From Taxillus chinensis (lineage: Eukaryota; Streptophyta; Magnoliopsida; Santalales; Loranthaceae), in NCBI GenBank assembly GCA_023512835.1, contig CM042091.1:2490553-2554552 (forward strand): DNA of 64,000 bases, given 5' to 3'. Position numbers and translations under genes: made by a program. This document shows positions 53,327-64,000 of the stretch, piece after piece; position 1 is the first letter of the stretch, and every line of letters starts with the position of its first letter. Under the pieces are notes generated by a model, which was not told the origin of the DNA, ran no database searches, and was given only the letters and a program-made list of their open reading frames with translations.

Positions 53327-54022
53327 ACACATATCTCTCTCTCTTTCTCGCTTTCTCTCTCTCTCTCTCTCTCCCTCTGCAATTTGCTCCCCCCGGATCT
53401 GATGATGACAATGTTCTGAAGGTTCATTTTCCTGGTTTTACCTACTTCACTGTTGTTCCTATAATATTTTCCTTTTCATTTATTTCTTTTTTGGTTCTAA
53501 TATTTAACTGTAAATTTTCTTTTTTGTCATTTTCATTTTAAGGATTTGTGTGTTCTGCCCGTTAATTTGTAGTTGATTACAGAAGTTTCAGTTTTTGTTT
53601 TGTGACCGATCAAGGCTCAATGTAGATTGTAGAGGCGGCCTATTATTATTATTATCCCTTTAAAAGAACATAAGTTAAACAAATAAACGGTGTAACATCA
53701 TCCCATACGTAAATTAACTCCTAATTCGCATCAGAGTAAATTTTAAAATCCATTGTCGTGTCTCATCTAATCTTAAAAGGACATGATCACACGAACAAGG
53801 ACAAACAACAAGAAGGGCATTAAGTGCTGACAAAAATCAATCAAAACTCAACCATAAACTCCTTGTTGAACAGCACATGAAAACGCTGGCTGCGTCAAAT
53901 AAAATACAATGTATATGAATCCCAATTGCACGGCTTTAAAAAAAAAACCCCTATCTACTGTTGCTGGAGCTCATCTGGTTGAACACAAGGTGTAAATGGG
54001 GAGTTGGTTATATAGAAAGAAC
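52116..54022. other. intergenic stretch upstream of the SWAP70 3' end
   Basis: Contains a (TA)n microsatellite at 53272-53323 followed by a CT-rich tract at 53331-53378. A GC-richer patch at 52955-53130 has TATATATAA near 52970 and several open frames in both directions. It could be a promoter and leader of an unrecognised transcript, but no protein family is visible. Confidence 0.45.
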
Positions 54023-57000
54023 TCAAGGCTGATGACTAAAAGAGTTCAATCCTTGCTCATGGCGGTTAACAACGGGTATATCCAGGCTACTACTTCCTCC
54101 TTCGGTTTCAGGAGGAATCACCCTCACATCGGCTATCCCGGCAGCCTCAGTCGCCTGAATATCACTCCATTCACCATCTCCCATCGGCCGGCGATGATCC
54201 ACTCGGTTCACCTCAACAACACTCTCTGCAGTCACGGGAATTGCTCTGGACATGCTGAGACATGCCTTGTCCACATTCTCCTCCGACAAGTCGACATCCT
54301 TTGTTTGAGGGAGAGCGTCGCTTATGTCGGAGCAGGATTCTGTTTTCTCCTCAAAAACTTGCCTGCTATCCTGTTGCCTGATAAATGGCAAATAATTAAG
54401 ATGTCAGATTTCAATTTGAAGGGAGAGGGAGAGGGAGGGAAAAAGAAAAGCATTCAACTGAAACACTGCTATGTGGATACGTTAATAGGCGACATTATAT
54501 TATTGCAGGTCAAATGGAAACAAAAGCAGTTGACCTACCGGTCCCTTCCAACTTTATTTTTCTTCACACATTTTCAGTTTCACCCCAAAAGAAAATGAGA
54601 GAAGAAAATGGAAGACAAGAAATTGTAGACCTATGAGCTTTATGTGAACCTCTCATGTATAGACCAGGGGAAATTAGATGATGGACCTTTGAAGTTGTGC
54701 CTGTAACATATTAACATATGACAACAGCTCTTGCTTGTCCTGCGTAGCACTCAACTCCTTCTGCGCAGCTTCCTTTATTCTTGTCTCAGCATCTGCCTCT
54801 GCAACTCTCACCTTCTCCTCAGCTCTTACAACAGCAGCTTCTAATATCACAACACCCTCTCTGGCCTTCACAAGCTCTGAACGCCATAAATGTGCCTCCT
54901 GAGAGGCAGAGTCCCTCTGCCTAATCAGTTGTTCTTTTTCCTTGCTTAGAGCCATTACTCTTTCTCCAGACTCTTTCAACTATAAAAAACATTCAAAAAC
55001 CCCAAAAAGATAAACATAACAATAATTCAATTATAATGGAAGTGTAATACTAAATAGTAACACACACGGCAGAGTTAAACAGAATAAGACAATCTTATTT
55101 GACAATAATGTGTTTCCTTCTGCAATCCACATTCTACATGATAAGTTAGTAGTTCCATAATTATTTTTAAAAATAAAAATCCATAAATAAATTAAATCAT
55201 AATTTTTTAGAAAATTTTTTGAGTTAAAATTTCAAACCTTTGTTCCAAACTAGTATCGTTTCCAAACCTTCAAATACACTTCTTGCATTTTTTTTTTTTG
55301 AAAGATTAATGTTCAGAAGCCAATCTCCTAATACTATCAACGAAACATGAACCATTGTGAAAGGTGAGAACCCATGCGTACCTTTAATGTGGATGACTCC
55401 TTCAAGTTCTGCAAATCTCTTGTTAACCGCTCAATTTCTTTACAGGCCATCCTCCTTTGCTCATCCATTTTATGTGCGGCTGTAGCAGCAGCCTCAGCTG
55501 CTTCTGCAGTATCCGACAATTTTTCTGCTATTTCTTTGATTGTTGAATCTCGAGCACGAAGGTCTCTAGCCAAGTTCTGCAGTTCCTCATCTTTCACCCG
55601 TAATGTCTCCTGGAAAATATGGAAATGAATTTAGAGGACAGAAAGCCAAATGTAACAAACAGTCACAGCCTTTATGCTTTTGATGCAACTATAGGCAAAA
55701 AGAAAAGCAACAGCCAATAGTCCAACTGAATAGCAAAAGACAGGGCGTTATAGGTAATAGCCATCGTTTGCTTGAGTACCAAATATAGCTCTAAAAAATT
55801 AACAAAACATTATTATGTGTTTTCTGCATAACAGTGTACTGCCTGTATCGAGAACATTGAATGAAACATGGTGTGAACCTTATTGTTACATGTAGTCGCA
55901 GGCTGTAACATCTCTCCTTTGGCTGAGAGTTCTGATTTATTTAATATGTCCCGGTCAATGTAATGTCGTATCAAAGGCTTAGTAATTTTAATGAAGTTTT
56001 TCTTTTTTCAATTAAAAAAATCACAAGAGCTGCATTCTATCTGTAGAATTTAATGATATCCAGTCTTCACGCTCCTGCCCACAACCTCCTCATCAGCAGG
56101 TAAAAAAATTTGAAACTTTCTATACAAATCCAAGCAGAAAACAACTTTTTATTTATAAATTACACCTTTGACAATGGGGTTCATACATATGGAAAGAGTG
56201 AATCAAAGGCTTAAAGTAAAGCAGTCTGCAATTAGGAACTTGGATTTATCTATAATTTAATTTTTATGCAATTTTATTGTATGTCTATTTTTGTTTAGTA
56301 TAATTCATTACAATATTAGTTATCTTCTAGTATGTTTCATTAAAAAATTTTGTAGCTATTCATTAGATTCTTTTAAATTAGAGAAATTTTATTTGGGGAT
56401 ACATAGGATTCCAAAGTAGCTTGCATGATCTCCATGTTTTATCTGTACTACCTGGTTTTGGGATTATCTGCATTGTTTTGGTCCTTCGTTTATATTTTTT
56501 AGTTGAATAACATTATGATTATGTTTGATGTCATCCTACATTAGAAGTTTCAATATTCTTCTTTCATTCCTCTCTATCATAAGGACTAAAAGTGCACACG
56601 GTGCTACTCGAATAATCCCCTAAAATGGTGATATACGAGCTAACCAACCTTCCAAAATCAAAGCAAAAAATGAAGCTACTTTACTAATGGAAAGATTAAT
56701 TAGCAACTAAATTTACTTGGTGAACGACATAAATTAAAAATACAATTTTCCCAAGCTACTTTTGATTCCAGGTGGGGTCAAGAAAACTATGTTTTCCCAT
56801 GCCAATGTGGATATATGGATGGCACAGAGAATTCCAGAAAATCCAAAAAAAAGTTCTTATGGTAGTGTCAGACAGGAGAATTCACCGGAGTCCATTTCAT
56901 GCATTTACTAAAAAGCTGTCAGAATTCAATTACTGAAAGACAAACTAGTACACTACAAAGACCATTACAAAAATTCCGTCAGATACAAACCAAATTTCCT

Positions 57001-59890
57001 CAACACACAAATTGAAACCCTATAATACTCAAGATTAAATTATAGCGCCCGTGTGCATCATGACCTAACAAGATACTAACAGCATCGATGCTATATAGAT
57101 GTCAATGCAGACCACATTATAATCACGATTCATGTTATGATGAAACTAGGAAAAGCTGACAGGATGATATTCAGTTCAAATTGTCCATGTCAGCTGGGGA
57201 GGGGAATTATTGAATGAGTAATATCAATTGGTGCACCTTCATGATTGCTAGGTCATCCATTTGACCTTCAACAGTATTGTTTGTAAACACTCCCAAAGCT
57301 TTTCTCATGGATATCTGCAGTGCGGCTTCAATTTCTTTTGAAGATTCTCGCGCTGCAGAATTAGCAGCTGCAACTACAGTAGCAACAGTTCCAAATTTTG
57401 CAGCACCATTTCCACTTAAGGAATTCACAGCTTCTCTGTGTGCTTTTAATACCAACTGTGTTGCACTGATTTTGGAAGACCAAGAACAACAGTCACATCA
57501 GTAGTTAGAAAAATAATACCAAACAAATTTATTTACCTGTTATTGTCTTACAATGAAATAAACAAAAAAGAATGACCAATGCCACAATGGTAAGAGCAAG
57601 AAAATCTAGTTAGCAACTAAAAAACACAATCACCACCACCACAAGGCAATCTGACAATAAGGACAATCAGGAAGAACACATCTGACGTAAGGATCCAAAA
57701 TCCACAATTTCTACTAGAAATTTGAGTCCATCGATAGCAATCAATCCATATTCTACAAGCCACCACTTATCATTTTCTTAAATTAAATATTAAGAAGGAT
57801 GATGCTTCACATATATGACACAACGTATGGGCCATTAACAACTAAATAATATATTAAAGAACCACTCAACATTTGTTTAAGATGTAAAGGAGGGGCAAGT
57901 GGGCCTTAATATCTAACACATGGCTTTAATATGAAATGACAATGTGACTAAAAGAATGAAATGCTTACACGACACATTGTTTGGAACATGGATTTATTCA
58001 ACGTCAGAGATATTAATATATGTTACACTTACCCATTGTCTATCAGGCTAAACCTAACTTAGGGTAAGAATCAAGTAAAATAATGCTTATATATATCTCA
58101 ACTTCAATAATAATATTTTGTTTGCTCTTCTTTATTACGTCATATGAAAGCCTGTGGTTACAACTTACGGCCTTTTGAAATGAAAGTTTTGTTTCTGCCA
58201 TCGATGGCAAGCACCTTGTAGGTGGACCCTCGTTATTTCTTTCTTTCTTGATGTTCATTTTTTCTATTTCCTTTTTTGGATGTTTCTAGAAATAATACTC
58301 TGAATTGAAGAATATTCAACAAAAAACAGTATCTCATGTTTTTCCTTGTTGGTTAAGGAGAACAATAAATCAACAATTACTTTAAAGAGCATGTAAAAAT
58401 CACAAACAAGAACATTTCTTACAGGGAAAAAAAAGCGGGCCATGGTGATGGACTTACTGCAAGGTCGATACCCAAGCTCTAGCTGCACCAGGAGTTTCAG
58501 CACAGAGGAAGTAATCTTTTTTCTGTGGGGTCCCAATGTCTAAATTTATTGTTAAGAAGCATTGAATCTGTAGTAGTTTGTGATGGTAGTTCTTAAAGAA
58601 CATGTCAAATTAACTACAATACCAAAAAAATAAATTTGCTGAAAAATTTTGGATACAAAAACAGCACCCATCATACTTTGGTAGCCCGCTGAAGCACCAA
58701 AAACACAGAAAATTAAGTGAGAATTATAGGAAGAATAACAAACCAAAACAAGCTATCTTATGTGGTAGAAGTATCAAAAGAAGACCATTCATAAACAACC
58801 ATCTTACTGGAAGTTCACAGGAGACATGGTGATAGTACTATTCGCATCAAATAAAATTGTGCCCTTCACAATTGGTTCATTCCTCCTTGTTCTGAAACAA
58901 GAAAATGTAGAATGTCAAGTAATGATTTATTTTATGTATATTGAAAATTTTAAAAAATCATAGCCACTTACTTGTATTCCATTTTCCCAGTTGTGGGGTC
59001 AAGGATTATCCACCGTTCGTTCCATTTCCTCAGCTACTCAAAAGCAATGTAGAAAAATAAAGAAAATAACGATGATTGAGAAATGAGCTGATCATAAAAT
59101 TAAATAATATTTTGTACAATTTCAAGAATTTGGCAATGAAAATTATGCTTCAACCCTCCAGCCCTGGGCCGGAACTCCATTGTGAACAAACTCACAGTAC
59201 ACTTTCAATTGAGAGTGAGACTTATAATCCCTAATTTTGTAGATAGTCTAGGGAGCCACCCAGGCAGAATCAGGCCCTCCCCCGCACTGGTTTGTGGAAA
59301 AAAGTTGCCTCAGAAATTTCTGCAATTATGACTGCCTACACAGCAGCAGACTAAACAGCCTAGGAGACTGTCATGTTGACCACTTAAGCAGGTTTGTTTT
59401 TTAAATAACCCTTAGCAAATGAAGAAGAAGAAGAAGAGGAGGAGGAGGAGGACATTCCATTTGAAGATTCAAATGAAGACAGATTCTTTGAGGTGGAGGA
59501 TGATGATGATGATGAGTGACGTGACTACAGTCATGAGGATTGGAATTTATGTTAACCATATATTTGTTGAATGTTGTGTTCATTATATACTTTTATTGAA
59601 CTTATGTGTCTTATTATTTTTAAAACATATCTTTATCCTATAGATTTATATTATATTTATCATATTTTGTACTAGTATTTAGTAAAAGTTATTTTAAAAT
59701 AAAATTAGCACCCAAACCGATTAGATGCAAGGTGGTCCTAAACCGTCTAACACTATCAAGCAAGCACTTTTTAGAACCTTAGTTTAATTCAATTTGGCCA
59801 AATCAAATTTTAAAGCTAGGGGTACAATGGTCTCCACATTGACAACTAAGCTTGCAAATGTAAGACTTTATTTCCTTAGTGAGACCCCCC

Positions 59891-59935
<45 letters not shown>

Positions 59936-62900
59936 CACACCCATTTTTGAGATATGGATAAGTTAAAGTCCCACCTATTGGTGGGACCAAAGGTTATTGT
60001 ATTTCTCTAGTCTATGACTCTACTAAGCATAGTGGTTAAAGCATGGTTAAAGCGTCACTTAGGTGTGCATTTGATTGCTCCCACATTTTCAAAGTGAAAC
60101 AACACTTTGAAAATGTGGGCAAAGCGTCGTTATAGCATCAAAAGTAACACATTAGAAGCTATTCAAGCAACTGATTTTTTAAACACAAATAAAACACATC
60201 GCACCAATTCGCATGTGTTTTAAACAAATCCTCCAGCAGCTCTCCTAATGCAAATAGACTTCTCCAATCCCCTCTTGTCTCCCCAATTCCCCCACAGTCC
60301 TAGTGTAACAGTGAAAAATGGTGATGGTTACACCTAGAAAAGACAACAGGCCCCATCAACTATGCTATCTTGTAACCCAATTACCATTTGTGCCTGCCAA
60401 ATTTTGATCACCCCTCTCCCCTCTGCAAACTAATTTGTCATTCCTCTACCCTCTGATCTCGATTAATTGTTGGCATTGATGAACTTGTTGATGGATAATG
60501 GATCAATTTTCATCCCTCCCCCTCTTCTCTAGACTAACTGTTAATGTTGATGGATAATGCATTAATTTGTCATCTTTCTCTTTTCTAGATTAATTGCTGG
60601 TGTTGAATGATTAATTTGTCATGCCCCTTCTTTGCATTAGAATTTAGATAAGATGTTGGGGTTGATTGATCAATTTGGATAGTAATATGTAGTTATGTAA
60701 TATTTGTCATATATTTTCATGGGATCTATATTCTTTTAAAATAGATTATGCTTTGGTTGTTTTAATGTTGGTTTATCACTAAGGTGTAGCTCTCCCAACC
60801 ACTTTGGATATTCAATTAGGTCAAAGAACTAAATTTATCTTTGTTGGTATAATATATGATCACAAAATCAAGTTCAGTTCAATGAGTTGACACTTTTTCT
60901 TTGAGCCAATGACCTTTGAAGCTTCATAAAAGGACCCACGGTGCTGTCATGGCACATTTAACCGCAACAATGATCCATGTCCCTAGATTACCTCTAAATT
61001 CCCCATGAATACTTTTTTTTTATTGCAACGGATAAAACATTAAATTTAATTCCCACAAAGGACCTAAAGTCGATTTATTCTTATCTAAAAAACCAACACA
61101 TGATGATGATCATTATTCCGATGTCACAAGGGGGCCCAAGGCTCAAATGACATAGTACAGTTGTTAATCTATGCATATATTAACCTAGTAGGCACGTCCA
61201 CTGCTCTATAGTCTCTACAAGGGACGCTCCCACCAAAATAGGATGGGCAGTGCGTGACACTGATCCCCTAGTGCTTTAATTATTCTCAACATCTAATCCT
61301 CAATTGGAGCAAAATTTAATCATGTCACCTAGTCTTCCAATACATCTATCCTGACAGGCCAACGCACAAATCTCAGCCACACAACCCTCATAGAATAATG
61401 AAAAATAACAACATTGTAGGTTCCTAGCCAAGGTTGTCAAAAGCGCAAGGCGCACTTGAGACATAAAGGATATCCTATCACTTTAAGTACAAAGCGCAAA
61501 AAAAGCATTCACTTTTACGAGAAGAAATATATTTATGATTCATAAACCATGATCCATGAAATAAAATTTGTTATATTTCTAATGTCTACAGATCATCTTT
61601 AAAATCCTCACTACAACTATTAGAAAAATGCCTCCACTTGTAAATTTTTCACATAATACACATCTCACAACATTAATATTAGTTGGATTCTCTAAAAATT
61701 GTACTTCTAAGGAGGATCGCTTTTGTTAATATTTGAACTAATCAAATGGTTTGATGATGATGAAAATTTACTTCCACTTCTAGCTTCCATATTACAATTT
61801 AATATCTGAAACAATTAATGTACACCTACTATCTCTTATACTCTCGTTCGTGCAGAGTTGTAGGCACTGAGCAGTGAGGAAGAGATGTGTCACTGGAGAA
61901 AGAGCTCAGTCAACTCGACGATGAGAGAGATTGATGGCATTGGAAATAGTGTCAGAGATGGCATCGGTGGAGAGATCAATCATCCAACCTCAATGGAGGG
62001 ACAATTTTCTAACGTCAATTGAGAGATCGCAGACAATGTGTGAGGTTAGATCCACCCAATCACGGTTGGAGATGGCATCGGTGGAGAGATCGTTTGGCAT
62101 CGATGGGGATATCATTTCTTTTTATTATTTTTTTAGAGTTAAAGAAGTACAAGTAGATAATGCTTCTTGCTTTACCCAAAAGCAGTGCACAAAGCACGCC
62201 AAGGCATGCACTTCAATTAAGGCAATGTGATTGCCTCTCCTCAAGGACTAGAGTTGCACTTCATTGACTTAAGCACGGGGTGCTCGCTTTTGACAACACT
62301 GATCCCAGCATCAGCCCTAAAGTAAAATTCTAGGAAATCATAGAAGAATGAAAAAAGGGTTTAGAATGGCCGAGGAAGACCCATAACAAGCGTAGGCTGA
62401 GAAGACCTTTCCATCCTTTCAATAAGCATAAGTTTGAAAAATAAAGTCAGGGTATGCCTGCAACAAATTGAATGTATTCTTATTTATCCTATCGACAGCT
62501 CAGCTCGATTAGCATTACCAAGGTAAACACTCTTGCATGGGCAGTCATAGAAAACACCAAACGTTACGGAAATAAGTTTAATTACACAGAAAAGTGAAAA
62601 TCGAGCAGCATGGCAAGCTTAATTTTTCAATTCCTTATTGCTGTCGCAACAGGGCAAATAAGCGACCGTCTGATCAGCCAAGGGGTTCGGAGAAATTCGA
62701 AAAATTAAACACTCTGTACGTTTCAAAATGAAACTAGAAAAACACAAACCCTAATCAAAATTTTCACCAAAATTTCAGGTGGGTTGGGTTGGGTTTGGTT
62801 GGTTGAAGGGCACGGCACACAAAGCGTGTGCAGGTTGGAGGGAATTGGGGAACAGCAACCAAACAAGCGAAATGAGGAAATTGAGAAAACGCACCGTTTC

Positions 62901-63189
62901 GGATCGTTTAAGGAGCGGGCCTTGTAACAAATTTTTGCCGGAACCGGAGGCCAGCTGGCGCTTGATCTTCTCCAGGCTGTTCTCCGTGTCTCCTGCTCCC
63001 CCAGCTCTCTGCGACAAGCAGTCGGATAATTTGAAGAAACAAAACATGGATGAGTTGAAGAATTAATAAAAGATGGGATCGTTGTTGTTTTTCCCTGTGG
63101 GGCTTCCATTCCAATGGAGGAGTATAGAGTATAGAGTATAGAGAAAGAACGGAGAGGACCTGAAGAGCGGCAGCTCCATTAGTCGCCAT
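54023..63189 (-). CDS. SWAP70: SWAP70-like PH-domain coiled-coil protein
   Basis: Complete 10-exon gene encoding 502 residues, very close to Arabidopsis SWAP70 (At2g30880). Exons: 63189-63160, 63008-62895, 59033-58972, 58891-58808, 58688-58657, 58539-58458, 57465-57237, 55609-55382, 54979-54687, 54377-54023; all phases agree. A pleckstrin-homology domain spans about residues 33-140 (LLQGPLLKRSET, LRKWNERWIILDPTTGKMEY, GLPKYDGCCFYIGTPQKKDY, AETPGAARAWVSTL, with the conserved C-terminal Trp). A coiled coil from about 205 to 390 is rich in Glu, Lys, Arg and Ala (KDEELQNLARDLRARDSTIK; EEKVRVAEADAETRIKEAAQ). The acidic tail ends SFSHQP. PH domains bind phosphoinositides; family members are Rho/Rac-type GTPase regulators in animals and in rice. 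The exon 9 donor is a weak AG|GTCCAT. Intron 2 (3.9 kb) holds repeats. Confidence 0.95.
59893..59931. repeat. (CT)n microsatellite in SWAP70 intron 2
   Basis: About 18 CT dinucleotides after CCCCCCCTC, ending TCAAACAC. A GAA/GAG run also lies at 59420-59453. Confidence 0.95.
60080..60119. repeat. perfect 17-bp inverted repeat in SWAP70 intron 2
   Basis: CCCACATTTTCAAAGTG (60080-60096) pairs with CACTTTGAAAATGTGGG (60103-60119) around AAACAA. It could form a hairpin in the pre-mRNA or be the remains of a foldback element; no function is shown. Confidence 0.9.
61431..62299. mobile_element. MITE-like element in SWAP70 intron 2
   Basis: Ends AGGTTGTCAAAAGCGC and GCTCGCTTTTGACAACACT are inverted repeats sharing TTGTCAAAAGCG. 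The 869-bp interior contains three partial copies of GGCATCGGTGGAGAGATC-like sequence and no conserved protein. I could not see a convincing target duplication. Confidence 0.6.
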
Positions 63190-64000
63190 GGCTATTGGCT
63201 GGATCGGAGAATCCAAAGGGAGGGCACAGGGGGGTTCAGTCGAGGACTCAGGTGTTTGTTGATCGTCGTTCGTTCTCTGGACTGCTGGGACTGTTAGGTT
63301 TCATGACTTGTCTGTTGGTTTGGCTGGCTTCGCAACCACGGCTCGGTTTTATTCTCCCTTCACCATTTTCCTTTTAAAAAATAAGCAAATATTTAATAAA
63401 TAGTACAAATAAAATTTTAAAATAAAAGAACTGAAAAGTATACGATTGTTAAAATAAGAATAAAATATTCTGGTTATTTTGTCTCTAAAGTCCTTCAACT
63501 TTAATGAAAAATGGTGAATTTTTTTTTATCTAATTATGTATCTCTAATTTCTCTCATTTTCTACTTTTCTTTTCTTTCAACTAAATTGATCATATTAATT
63601 TGATATCAAAGTTAAGTTTCATACGGTTACAAAATAAATATTGAATTTCATTATAAAGTTAGAAAAATATTGATATGTTACAAGTCCAATTTCGATTAGG
63701 TTCGTACTTTCATACGAATTATACTCACTAAGTTATAGATTATATTTCATAATCAGATTTCAAGATGAATCAATGTTAATTTTTACGTTTGTGGAGAAAA
63801 AACTCACAACTCTCGTCTAATCTAAGCAACTCATATCATTATCAATACCTTTACTACTCAAAAAAGAATCCACACGCATTTAAAATTGTCAATTTAATAA
63901 GTGCATCTTACCTCCTTACATCACCCTACAATGGCACTAGGGATTGACAAAATTTTATAAACAACCCACAAGGGGTGAATTCTCCGAGATCATACTACTT
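63190..64000. other. SWAP70 5' leader and promoter side, then AT-rich intergenic DNA
   Basis: The first 150 bases or so are GC-richer and probably hold the SWAP70 5' UTR. The remainder is AT-rich with no recognised gene, element or clear promoter motif. Confidence 0.5.

Noticed and set aside
53003..53419. 138-codon + strand frame across TA and CT repeats
   Set aside because: It starts at a TTG, runs through microsatellites that encode Tyr-Ile and Ser-Leu runs, and has no conserved part.

Overview
The window is nuclear DNA of a flowering plant, most likely a eudicot. The genes carry many GT-AG introns, the intergenic DNA is AT-rich and packed with nested transposons, and every recognisable protein is of plant type: the HOPS/CORVET subunit VPS16, a plant HIBYL-CoA hydrolase-like crotonase, ribosomal protein eL20/L18a, a nepenthesin-type aspartic protease, HPPD, HD-ZIP III and SWAP70. 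The species cannot be named from sequence alone. All gene assignments rest on remembered family sequence; no search was run. Exon boundaries come from reading splice sites and checking that codon phase is kept across every junction.

Layout. 1-478 (+): last exons of VPS16. 1299-5454 (-): complete 15-exon CHYL5-like crotonase. 7958-13160 (+): complete 4-exon RPL18A, whose long third intron holds a partial tandem duplication that includes the start of the last exon. 14097-15776 (-): intronless aspartic protease. 16.4-31 kb: transposon-rich desert containing a hAT-like element (18955-21818) with a solo LTR nested in it (20262-21580), several TAGGG-type MITEs with 8-bp target duplications, a Tourist-like MITE, and a miniature LTR retrotransposon (27089-28297). 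31191-33593 (-): intact HPPD. 34.9-37.4 kb: a CACTA-like terminus and a truncated HD-ZIP III gene fragment. 39111-39620: a second miniature LTR retrotransposon. 41109-43457 (+): a second, inverted HPPD copy, frameshifted, with its last exon running into a PIF/Harbinger-derived open frame (43458-43895) and a decayed Harbinger transposase (44690-45470). 45.8-50 kb: repeat relics resembling a Ty3/gypsy LTR. 51338-52115 (-): aspartic protease pseudogene split by a long palindromic Mutator-like MITE. 54023-63189 (-): complete 10-exon SWAP70 gene.

The functional genes are ordinary housekeeping or metabolic loci with no operon-like organisation. Two of them act in amino-acid degradation: the CHYL5 family is related to valine-pathway CoA hydrolases, and HPPD works in tyrosine catabolism and in tocopherol/plastoquinone synthesis. 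From memory, their Arabidopsis homologues are near neighbours (At1g06550 and At1g06570), which suggests conserved microsynteny. The most unusual structures are the inverted HPPD duplicate fused to transposon coding sequence, the RPL18A intron carrying a decoy copy of its own last exon, and the MITE-split protease pseudogene. I found no convincing new gene system.
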